Shown here: one piece after another, positions 28,938 through 36,131 of the stretch
Layout: the number at the start of each line of letters is the position of its first letter
Position numbering within the stretch: position 1 is the stretch's first letter
NCBI GenBank assembly: GCA_030428385.1
Contig: JAUIDY010000007.1
Coordinates: 24,719 to 88,718 of the forward strand
From: Rhodothermia bacterium
GTDB lineage: Bacteria; Bacteroidota; Rhodothermia; Rhodothermales; JAAAOL01
Length of the DNA: 64,000 nt
Direction of reading: 5' to 3'
Translations under genes and position numbers: made by a program
The notes under the pieces: generated by a model
What the model was told of the DNA's origin: nothing
Databases searched by the model: none
The model's input: only the letters and a program-made list of their open reading frames with translations

Positions 28938-30299
28938 ATGAAGCCCCACCTTCTTCGCACCATCGTTTTACTGAGCGCGGCGTGTGTTGCCTGTCACCCC
29001 GCGCGGGCCCAATCCGCAGGCACGGACGCCGAACGCCATGCCCTCGCGGAAGAACTGCGCACCTCGGTCCAGGAGTTGTTCGAGGCGTGGTATCCGCGTG
29101 TCATTGATACCGAGCAGGGCGGTTATCTGAGCGACTTCGCGTACGACTGGACGCCCACCGGGGAACAGAACAAAATGATCGTCACGCAGGCCCGGCATGT
29201 GTGGGGCACGGCGAAGGCCGCCGAATTCTTTCCCGAGAAGCGCGAAGAATACCTGGACATGGCAGCGCACGGCGTGGCGTTTTTGCGCGACGCGCTGTGG
29301 GACCACGAGATCGGCGGTTTCCATTCGTACGTGACCCGTGACGGCGAACTGCTTGAGACGGGAGGCTCGTTTACGCAGGGCAAAACCGCCTATGGGAATT
29401 CGTTCGCCATCTACGGCCTCGCGGCGTATGCGGCGGCTTCGGGCGATCAAGAAGCCCTGGAGATGGCGCAGGAAACGTTTCGCTGGATGGATGCCCACAT
29501 GCATGATCCGAGGCACGGGGGCTATTTCCAGTTCGTAGACCAGGCCGGGAATGCCTTGCGCGACGGGTGGGGCAACCAGCCGCCGAAGGACCAGAACAGC
29601 AGCATCCACATCCTCGAAGCCTTCACTGAACTTTACGCCCTCTGGCCCGATCCGTTGCTGCGCGACCGGCTGCAAGAGATGCTTCTCCTCGTGCGCGACA
29701 CCATCACCGCCGAGCCGGGGTACCTACAACTCTTCTTCGAGGCCGACTGGACGCCCGTGTCCTTCCGCGACTCGACCGAGGCCGTGCAGCGGGCCAACTA
29801 CGGCCTCGACCATGTCTCTTATGGGCACGACATCGAAACGGCCTACCTCATGCTGGAAGCCACCCACGCGCTGGGCATCGATGCGGCAGCGACGCTGCGG
29901 AAAGGCAAAAAAATGGTGGACCATGCGCTGGTGTCGGGATGGGACGTGGAAAACGGCGGATTCTACAATGGTGGCATCTACTTCGACCCAGATGAAAAGC
30001 CGTTCATCGTGAACGACGGCAAGGAGTGGTGGGCACAGGCCGAAGGGCTCAACGTGCTGCTCGTCATGGCTCATCACTTTCCCGACGACGAACACCGCTA
30101 CTTCAACCTGTTCAAACAGCAATGGGATTACATCAAAGAGCATCTGATTGACCATGAACACGGCGGTTGGTACCTCGGCGGGCTGGACGCGCAACCCAAC
30201 CTGAAGCAGGCCCCGAAGGGCAGCATCTGGAAAAGCGCTTACCACGATGGCCGTGCCCTGATGAACTGCGTCCAACAGTTAGAGGGGAAGCATGAGTAG
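28938..30299 (+). CDS. Exported AGE-superfamily sugar 2-epimerase
   Basis: This 453-residue protein has the same (alpha/alpha)6 family fold as the cytoplasmic epimerase but carries an N-terminal signal peptide (MKPHLLRTIVLLSAAC to about HPARAQ). The three catalytic-type histidines are kept: His224 (NSSIHILEAF), His297 (SYGHDIETAY) and His436 (SAYHDGRALM), along with EWWAQAEGLN. It is therefore likely an active disaccharide or monosaccharide 2-epimerase working in the periplasm or beyond. AGE enzymes are usually cytosolic, so the signal is notable. It follows the molybdoenzyme by 63 bases and is unlike the cytoplasmic copy at DNA level. Some related proteins are annotated only as mannan-locus glycan isomerases, and the substrate is not proven. 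Confidence 0.85.
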   Translation: MKPHLLRTIVLLSAACVACHPARAQSAGTDAERHALAEELRTSVQELFEAWYPRVIDTEQGGYLSDFAYDWTPTGEQNKMIVTQARHVWGTAKAAEFFPEKREEYLDMAAHGVAFLRDALWDHEIGGFHSYVTRDGELLETGGSFTQGKTAYGNSFAIYGLAAYAAASGDQEALEMAQETFRWMDAHMHDPRHGGYFQFVDQAGNALRDGWGNQPPKDQNSSIHILEAFTELYALWPDPLLRDRLQEMLLLVRDTITAEPGYLQLFFEADWTPVSFRDSTEAVQRANYGLDHVSYGHDIETAYLMLEATHALGIDAAATLRKGKKMVDHALVSGWDVENGGFYNGGIYFDPDEKPFIVNDGKEWWAQAEGLNVLLVMAHHFPDDEHRYFNLFKQQWDYIKEHLIDHEHGGWYLGGLDAQPNLKQAPKGSIWKSAYHDGRALMNCVQQLEGKHE

Positions 30300-30351
30300 T
30301 TTGGGTCATGAATTGATATATTCGCAAAGGTTGCACCCCCGCGCTTGTATT

Positions 30352-30458
30352 TGTCAGTCTGAGTGTAGGCCCGTAGGGCCGAAGCCGAAGGATCTCCCGT
30401 GGTTTGCTGGGCTTCGCGTGGGGGATCCTTCGGTTCACTTCGTTCGGTCAGGATGACA
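30352..30458. repeat. Dispersed intergenic inverted repeat, family B
   Basis: The left arm runs TGTCAGTCTGAGTGTAGG to GAAGGATCTCCC and the right arm runs GGGGATCCTTCGGTTCAC to GGTCAGGATGACA. The arms pair imperfectly across about 15 bases of loop. Similar GAAGGATCT/GGATGACA repeats are widespread between genes in Bacteroidota genomes. Confidence 0.8.
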
Positions 30459-30519
30459 CGAGGAGAAGCCCATGCTCCAAGCATCCTGACAACACACGTC
30501 TTCACGTATCTCACTGCCC

Positions 30520-31869
30520 ATGACCACCTCCACCGACCCTGCCCCGAACCGCTACCGCGCCGCGTTTATCGTGGTGACGAGCCTGTTTTTCATCTGGGGC
30601 TTCATCACCGTCCTCGTCGATGCGCTCATTCCGCGCCTCAAGGCCGTTTTTGAACTTTCTTACTTCGAGGCGGGGCTGGTGCAGTTCGCCTTCTTCACCG
30701 CCTACGCGGTTGTGTCGATTCCAGCGGGGGTGCTCATCGCGCGCATCGGCTACAAAAAAGGCGTGCTTGTGGGGCTCCTGACGATGGGCATCGCGTGCCT
30801 GCTGTTTTATCCGGCGTCGTCGCTGCGCGTATTCGGCATCTTCCTGCTGGCGATGTTTGTGCTGGCGGGGGGCATCACGACGTTGCAGGTGGCGGCGAAC
30901 CCGTATGTGGCCGCCCTCGGGCCGGAGCGCACCGCGTCGAGTCGGCTGAACCTGGCGCAGGCGTTTAACTCGCTCGGCACCACCATCGCTCCGCTCGTGT
31001 CGGCGGCGTTTATCCTCGGCTCGGAGGTGTTAACCTCAGACCAGATTGCGGCGATGGGCGACGCCGACCGCGAAGCGTATTACATCACCGAGGCGTCGGC
31101 GGTGCAGGGGCCGTTTCTTTTTCTGGCGGCGGTGCTGGTAGTGCTGACGCTCGCGTTTGCGTGGTTTAAACTGCCCAAAATCCTCGAAACGGACGAGCAC
31201 AAAAGTGGCAGTTACAAGGAAGCGGTGAAGGCACGGCACCTGATGTTCGGAGCCCTTGCCATTTTTGTTTACGTTGGGGCTGAGGTTTCTATTGGGAGCT
31301 ATTTGGTCAACTATTTCCTCTCGCTCGACATCGCCACGCTGGTGGAAGAGCGTCCGCTGATGAAAACGCTGGCAGAACTGCTCTCCGGCGAAGATACCAG
31401 CGCGCTCAACCCGTCGCGGCTGGCGGGCGTGTTTGTGTTTTTCTACTGGGGCGGCGCGATGGTGGGGCGCTTCATCGGATCGGGGCTGTTGCAGTTTATC
31501 CGTCCGGGGCGGCTGCTGGCGATCTACGGCGGTGTCAACGTGGGCCTCATCACGCTGGCGATCCTCACGACGGGCGCGCTGTCGATGTGGTTGCTGTTGG
31601 CCGTCGGGTTGTTTAACTCCATCATGTTTCCGACCATCTTCACCCTCGCCATCGAAGGGCTCGGCGAGAGCACGGCGCAGGCGTCGGGGATCCTCTGTAC
31701 CGCCATCGTCGGCGGGGCCATCATCCCGCCACTCTACGGCGCGCTGGCCGACCAGATGGGCCTGCAAGCCGCGCTGATCCTGCCGATCCTGTGTTACCTC
31801 TACATCGTGTTCTACGGGGCCAAAGGCTCCGAGCGGGTAGGGGCGTATGCGGTGTCAAATGAAACGTAA
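30520..31869 (+). CDS. FHS-family MFS sugar transporter (FucP/GluP type)
   Basis: The 449-residue protein has twelve predicted membrane segments and FucP/GluP-type features: FFIWGFITVLVDALIPRLK in the first segment, QFAFFTAYAVVSIPAG in the second, GGITTLQVAANPYVAALGP in the fourth and SIMFPTIFTLAIEGLG in the tenth. The family co-transports fucose, glucose, galactose or mannose with protons. In this setting it should import free glucose or mannose released by extracellular steps. It is separated from the epimerase by a family-B inverted repeat. An AAACGTGAAACGTGA tail repeat begins at its stop codon. Confidence 0.88.
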   Translation: MTTSTDPAPNRYRAAFIVVTSLFFIWGFITVLVDALIPRLKAVFELSYFEAGLVQFAFFTAYAVVSIPAGVLIARIGYKKGVLVGLLTMGIACLLFYPASSLRVFGIFLLAMFVLAGGITTLQVAANPYVAALGPERTASSRLNLAQAFNSLGTTIAPLVSAAFILGSEVLTSDQIAAMGDADREAYYITEASAVQGPFLFLAAVLVVLTLAFAWFKLPKILETDEHKSGSYKEAVKARHLMFGALAIFVYVGAEVSIGSYLVNYFLSLDIATLVEERPLMKTLAELLSGEDTSALNPSRLAGVFVFFYWGGAMVGRFIGSGLLQFIRPGRLLAIYGGVNVGLITLAILTTGALSMWLLLAVGLFNSIMFPTIFTLAIEGLGESTAQASGILCTAIVGGAIIPPLYGALADQMGLQAALILPILCYLYIVFYGAKGSERVGAYAVSNET

Positions 31870-31884
31870 AACGTGAAACGTGAG
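31858..31884 (+). repeat. Left arm of an inverted heptamer repeat flanking a small gene
   Basis: Two to three copies of a 7-base unit (ACGTAAA/ACGTGAA) overlap the FHS transporter stop codon. The reverse complement, about 23 of 26 positions alike, lies at 32436-32461. Confidence 0.6.
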
Positions 31885-31945
31885 GGTGCCGATACGGTCG
31901 TTTGAGCACGATGTTATACGGTCCGCTCTATTGTAGCCTGCTGTC

Positions 31946-32320
31946 ATGGGTCACTTACCAGCAGTGTATAATGTATTCGGAACACTTATTTCGAGCACAA
32001 GCTTGGAAAAAGTGGCTGACGTGCTACGGTCCCGCCTCGGTTTTTCAGCGGATCAGGTGCGTCTCTATCGAAGCCAATTCGATGGTATGGAGACCATCTG
32101 CATTAACACAGAAGATTTTGAATTTGAGACGCAAAAAGTTGAGAAGGCGAACGAATGGCGTCTTAATGGGGCTGTCGCAGGTGACTTGGAAGAGATGACG
32201 TCTCATGTCAAACGATTATCGGATCAACTTCGATGGGCAGGATACGAGACGCGATTTGAACTCTACGATAAAGACTTCATCTGTATTGCCGAATATCCAA
32301 CCCCTGAAGGCGCCGCCTAA
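31946..32320 (+). CDS. Small hypothetical protein, 124 residues
   Basis: I do not recognise this protein. It is soluble, mixed alpha/beta in character (SLEKVADVLRSRLGFSADQV, then MTSHVKRLSDQLRWAGYETR), with no signal peptide or membrane segment. Base composition is visibly lower in GC than the neighbouring genes, and codon use differs. It lies alone between the FHS transporter and the acetylesterase, bracketed by inverted heptamer repeats at 31858-31884 and 32436-32461. The even composition over the whole length supports a real gene, but an overlapping frame at 31902-32198 is also open. It may be a recent arrival. Confidence 0.55.
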   Translation: MGHLPAVYNVFGTLISSTSLEKVADVLRSRLGFSADQVRLYRSQFDGMETICINTEDFEFETQKVEKANEWRLNGAVAGDLEEMTSHVKRLSDQLRWAGYETRFELYDKDFICIAEYPTPEGAA

Positions 32321-32435
32321 TCATGCAACCAAGAGCCAAAACGGTATCAGGGTTCTGCAAGCCTTCGCCTGTGATTCTGAAACGCTACCTGATCAACGAG
32401 AGCATGAATACTTTGCACCATCGACGGGAAACAAG

Positions 32436-32461
32436 TTCACGTTTCACGTTTCACGCTTCAT
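32436..32461 (-). repeat. Right arm of an inverted heptamer repeat flanking a small gene
   Basis: TTCACGTTTCACGTTTCACG and six further bases, three near-identical 7-base units in the opposite orientation to 31858-31884. The pair encloses about 550 bases with one small gene. Confidence 0.6.
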
Positions 32462-32523
32462 ATTGAAGCTCATTCGGACGTAACAATATTCCCTCACATA
32501 CCCAGCATCAACCCACCAATCCG

Positions 32524-34455
32524 ATGCGTAACCTCTTCCTTTTCCTGTTAACGATGACACTCGCCCTGCCTGCGACCGCGCAGGTCCAACTTTCTCGCCT
32601 CATCAGCGATGGCATGGTGATGCAGCGCGGCCATGAAGTCCCCATTTGGGGCTGGGCCGATCCCGGCACCGCCATCACGGTTACCTTCGAAGGCCAGACC
32701 TACACCGCCGAAGCGGGCGCTGACCGCGCCTGGAAGGTGCGCCTTCCCTCGATGGAGGCGGGCGGGCCGTACGCCATGACCGTCGAAGGCGGCGGTGCGA
32801 CGCACGAAATCGCCGACATCTGGGTGGGCGATGTGTGGATCGCGTCGGGACAGTCCAACATGGAGTGGACCGTTGCCAATTCCAACGATGCCGCTGCCGA
32901 GATCGCAGCCGCCAACGATCCCATGATTCGGCATTTTAAGGTGCCGCAGTCGTGGGCGCCCACGCCCGAGCCGACGCTGGCCGGTGGCAGCTGGGCCGCC
33001 GCCAGCCCCGAGACGCTGGCGAACTTCACCGCCGTGGGCTATTTCTTCGCCCGCACGCTGCGCGAAGAGGGGCTGAATGTGCCCATCGGCCTGATCAACA
33101 CGTCGTGGGGAGGTAGCCGCATTGAGCCGTGGATGAGTGCGACGGCGCTGGGCCTCGGCCCGGACGCCTACGAGGAGATCCGGGCCCGCGAAGAAGCCAA
33201 CGAACGCCGCATCCTAGACGGGCTGCGTGCTCGCATCGGGGAGAACCTGCCGACCGAAGACAAAGGGCTGATCAATGGCGTGGCGCACTGGGCTTCGCCC
33301 GACCTCGGCGACAGCGACTGGGCCGACATTCCGGTGCCGTCGCTGTGGGAGCAGACGGGCTACGAAGGCATGGACGGCATCGGCTGGTACCGCACCACGT
33401 TTAACCTCACCGCTGCCGAAGCTACCGCCGGGGTTAAACTCGGCGTGGGCATGATTGATGACTCGGACATCACGTGGGTGAACGGGCAGCGCGTGGGCGG
33501 CATGGAGATGTCGTATAACGCCGTACGTGAATACAACGTCCCGGCGGCGGCAGTCACCGCAGGCCGCAATGTGCTGGCGGTGCGGGTGGTGGACACGGGC
33601 GGCGGCGGCGGCATCTACGGCCCGGCCAACCTGCTGTACTTGGAAGTCGGCGGCGAACGGCGGTCGCTGGCGGGGACGTGGAAGTTTAAAGTCGGCGCGA
33701 TCTCGGTGGTGCTGAACGGTGGCAAAAACCAGCAGCCGATGATGCTTTACAACAAAATGATCTATCCGTTGCTGCCGTACCCCATCAAAGGCGCGATCTG
33801 GTACCAGGGCGAGTCGAACGCCAACAGCGTGGAAGACGCCGTCGCTTACCAGAAGATCTTCGCCGACATGATCACCAGTTGGCGCATCGAGTGGAAGGTG
33901 GGGCACTTCCCGTTCCTGTTTGTGCAGCTTGCCAACTTCATGGAGCCCGCCGCTGAGCCGGGACCAAGCAACTGGGCCTTGCTCCGTGAGAGCCAGCACG
34001 CCACGTTGGAACTTCCCAACACCGCTGAGGCCGTCATCATCGACATCGGTGAGGCCGACGACATCCACCCGCGCAACAAGCAGGACGTGGGCCGCCGCCT
34101 TGCACTCGGTGCGAAGAAGGTCGTTTACGGCGAAGACCTTGTCTATTCTGGCCCGGCCTATGCCAGCCATACCGTGGAAGACGGCAAGGTGATGCTTTCC
34201 TTCGATCATGTGGGCAGCGGGCTGATGGCAAAAGGCAGCGCGGACGGCGCCCTGCACAGCTTTGCCATCGCCGGGGCCGACGGGCAGTTCGTGTGGGCCA
34301 ACGCCCAGATCGAGGGCGACACCGTGGTGGTGTGGAGCGACGCCGTCGCCGAGCCGGTGGCCGTGCGCTACGCCTGGGCCAACAACCCCGATACCGCCAA
34401 CCTCTACAACGCCGAAGGCCTGCCCGCCACGCCCTTCCGCACGGATAGCTGGTGA
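32524..34455 (+). CDS. Sialate O-acetylesterase-family (SASA) carbohydrate esterase
   Basis: The 643-residue protein has a signal peptide (LTMTLALPATAQ). SGNH-type esterase motifs are split by an inserted domain: GDVWIASGQSNMEW (nucleophile Ser in GQSN, near residue 116), GLINTSWGGSRIEPW (oxyanion), WYQGESNA and DDIHPRNKQDVGRRLA (catalytic Asp/His). Residues about 265-385 form an inserted beta-sandwich like a GH2 sugar-binding domain (WYRTTFNL, NVLAVRVVDTGGGGG). The family removes acetyl groups from sugars. In this locus, acetylated glucomannan is the natural guess. The nearest described function is inferred, and sialic acid genes are absent from the window. Confidence 0.88.
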   Translation: MRNLFLFLLTMTLALPATAQVQLSRLISDGMVMQRGHEVPIWGWADPGTAITVTFEGQTYTAEAGADRAWKVRLPSMEAGGPYAMTVEGGGATHEIADIWVGDVWIASGQSNMEWTVANSNDAAAEIAAANDPMIRHFKVPQSWAPTPEPTLAGGSWAAASPETLANFTAVGYFFARTLREEGLNVPIGLINTSWGGSRIEPWMSATALGLGPDAYEEIRAREEANERRILDGLRARIGENLPTEDKGLINGVAHWASPDLGDSDWADIPVPSLWEQTGYEGMDGIGWYRTTFNLTAAEATAGVKLGVGMIDDSDITWVNGQRVGGMEMSYNAVREYNVPAAAVTAGRNVLAVRVVDTGGGGGIYGPANLLYLEVGGERRSLAGTWKFKVGAISVVLNGGKNQQPMMLYNKMIYPLLPYPIKGAIWYQGESNANSVEDAVAYQKIFADMITSWRIEWKVGHFPFLFVQLANFMEPAAEPGPSNWALLRESQHATLELPNTAEAVIIDIGEADDIHPRNKQDVGRRLALGAKKVVYGEDLVYSGPAYASHTVEDGKVMLSFDHVGSGLMAKGSADGALHSFAIAGADGQFVWANAQIEGDTVVVWSDAVAEPVAVRYAWANNPDTANLYNAEGLPATPFRTDSW

Positions 34456-34487
34456 AGTTAGAGGAGCTTGCTTTCCGGTCTTGCTCC

Positions 34488-34590
34488 TGTCATCACGAAG
34501 GATCGTAGATCCTGTGGTGATCTCACCCCGACAAGAAACAGCATCAGACACGGGGTGAGATTGCCACGTCGCAAGCTCCTCGCGATGACG
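34488..34590. repeat. Dispersed intergenic inverted repeat, family C
   Basis: The left arm is TGTCATCACGAAGGATCG, GATCCTGTGGTGATCTCACC and CC. The right arm is GGGGTGAGATTGCC, ending CTCCTCGCGATGACG. CACCCC and GGGGTG pair perfectly, and the outer parts pair imperfectly. A partial relative lies at 49941-49994. Confidence 0.75.
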
Positions 34591-34635
34591 TAAAAGCCCT
34601 CGCTATTGAAAAACAGTCTACCTTTCAACCAGCCC

Positions 34636-35961
34636 ATGACCCCCCGCCTCGTTCTTTTGCTGTTGCTCGCAAGCATCGTGGCTGCTCCTGCCTCTGCCCA
34701 AACCGATACCACAGCCGTAGATTCCGTCGCCTTTGTGCGGGTGCAAGACGGGCGCTTCCTCATTGGGGACACGTCGTACTACTATACCGGCATCAACTTC
34801 TGGTTTGGGATGAACCTGGGGTCGCCGGGGCCGGGCGGCCACCGCGAGCGGCTGGTGCAGGAACTAGACCGCCTCGCCGAGTTGGGCCTAAAAAACCTGC
34901 GGGTGATGGCCGCCAGCGAGGGGCCAAACACCGAGCCATGGCGCGTGAAGCCCGCTGTACAGCCGGAACCCCGCGTCTACGACGACAACCTGCTCGAAGG
35001 GCTCGACTTCCTGCTTGTTGAGATGGCGAAGCGCGACATGAAGGCGGTGCTGGTGTTGAACAACTTCTTCCAGTGGAGCGGCGGCATGGCGCAGTACGTC
35101 TCATGGGCCACCAGCACGCCGATCCCGTATCCCGTCACCGAGCAGGGCGGGGCGACGTGGGACGAGTTTCAGAACTATTCGGCGCAGTTTTATGCCAACT
35201 ACGAGGCACAGCGGCTTTTCCTGGACTACATCCATATGCTCGTCCACCGCGAGAACACGATCACCGGCACGTTGTACCGCGACGACCCGACGATTATGGC
35301 GTGGCAACTCGCCAACGAGCCGCGCGGCTTCCGCTACTCCGAAAATTACGTCGATTGGGTGGATCAGGCCGCCGGGTTTATCCAGCTTATCGACCCGAAC
35401 CACCTCGTCTCGCTGGGCGGCGAGGGCAAGCTGGGCTCCTACGAAGGCACCCAGTTCGAGCGCGTCAGCCAGTCGCCACACCTCGACTATCTCACTGTCC
35501 ACATCTGGATTCAGAACTGGGGCTGGTTCAACCCCGACCGCGCCCAACAGACCTTCCCGATGGCAACCGGGCGGGCCATGGGCTACCTCGCGGATCATGT
35601 GAGCATCGGCAAGGCATTGGGCAAACCGGTGGTGCTGGAAGAATTCGGCGTCTCCCGCGATGGCGGAGCGTTTGAGCACGACGCCCCAACGGAATACCGC
35701 GACCGTTTCTACACGATCATGCTGGAGGCGCTTTACAAGCTGGCGCTGGAAGGCAACGCCGTGGGCGGCAGCAACGTGTGGTCGTGGTCGGGGCAGGGCT
35801 ACCCCGTCGCGCCCGGCGTGCCGTGGCAAGAAGGCGAGCCCTTCACCGGCGACCCGCCGCACGAGGTGCAGGGCTGGTACGCCATCTACGACACCGATCC
35901 GTCCACGCACGAAGTGCTGTCTACCTACGCCCGGCTGATGGAAGCGCTGAGCGGGGAGTAG
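34636..35961 (+). CDS. GH5 family (subfamily 7-like) endo-beta-1,4-mannanase, secreted
   Basis: The start is the ATG at 34636, chosen over an upstream TTG because it places the signal peptide (LVLLLLLASIVAAPASAQ) at the N terminus. The protein has 441 residues. The TIM barrel shows the mannanase pattern: YYTGINFWFGMNLG, LKNLRVMAASEG, VLVLNNFFQWSGGMAQYV, AWQLANEPRG (acid/base Glu) and VVLEEFGVSRDGG (nucleophile Glu), plus VWSWSGQG. These are typical of subfamily GH5_7, whose members cleave internal bonds of mannan and glucomannan. It carries no CBM and no T9SS domain and probably works in the periplasm. Confidence 0.9.
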   Translation: MTPRLVLLLLLASIVAAPASAQTDTTAVDSVAFVRVQDGRFLIGDTSYYYTGINFWFGMNLGSPGPGGHRERLVQELDRLAELGLKNLRVMAASEGPNTEPWRVKPAVQPEPRVYDDNLLEGLDFLLVEMAKRDMKAVLVLNNFFQWSGGMAQYVSWATSTPIPYPVTEQGGATWDEFQNYSAQFYANYEAQRLFLDYIHMLVHRENTITGTLYRDDPTIMAWQLANEPRGFRYSENYVDWVDQAAGFIQLIDPNHLVSLGGEGKLGSYEGTQFERVSQSPHLDYLTVHIWIQNWGWFNPDRAQQTFPMATGRAMGYLADHVSIGKALGKPVVLEEFGVSRDGGAFEHDAPTEYRDRFYTIMLEALYKLALEGNAVGGSNVWSWSGQGYPVAPGVPWQEGEPFTGDPPHEVQGWYAIYDTDPSTHEVLSTYARLMEALSGE

Positions 35962-35965
35962 GGTT

Positions 35966-36014
35966 GGGTGTGGGAGTGATTGGGTATGGGAGTGTGGGGG
36001 TGATTGCGTGTGGG
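35966..36014. repeat. G-rich short tandem repeats before the GH9 gene
   Basis: Irregular repeats of GTGTGGGAGTGATTGGG-type units. They resemble the sequence at 19262-19312 upstream of the first GH26 gene. Confidence 0.55.
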
Positions 36015-36046
36015 AGGATGTTGTTTCGCACGCCTTCTCGCTAACA

Positions 36047-36078
36047 AACGCCCAAACGCCCAAACGCCCAAACGCCCA
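36047..36078. repeat. Four perfect 8-base tandem repeats
   Basis: AACGCCCA is repeated four times exactly, followed by a decayed copy (AACATCCC). It lies between the G-rich repeats and the GH9 start. Copy number may vary by slippage. Confidence 0.85.
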
Positions 36079-36131
36079 AACATCCCAACCGCCACCGCCC
36101 GCTTTACCCAACAACCTTTTCCCCGACCACG

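Noticed and set aside
33214..34551. 445-codon minus-strand frame opposite the acetylesterase gene
   Set aside because: The plus frame has the SGNH motifs. The minus translation has no recognisable content.
36047..36078. Possible CRISPR array
   Set aside because: The 8-base units are directly abutting with no spacers, and there are no cas genes. It is a simple tandem repeat.
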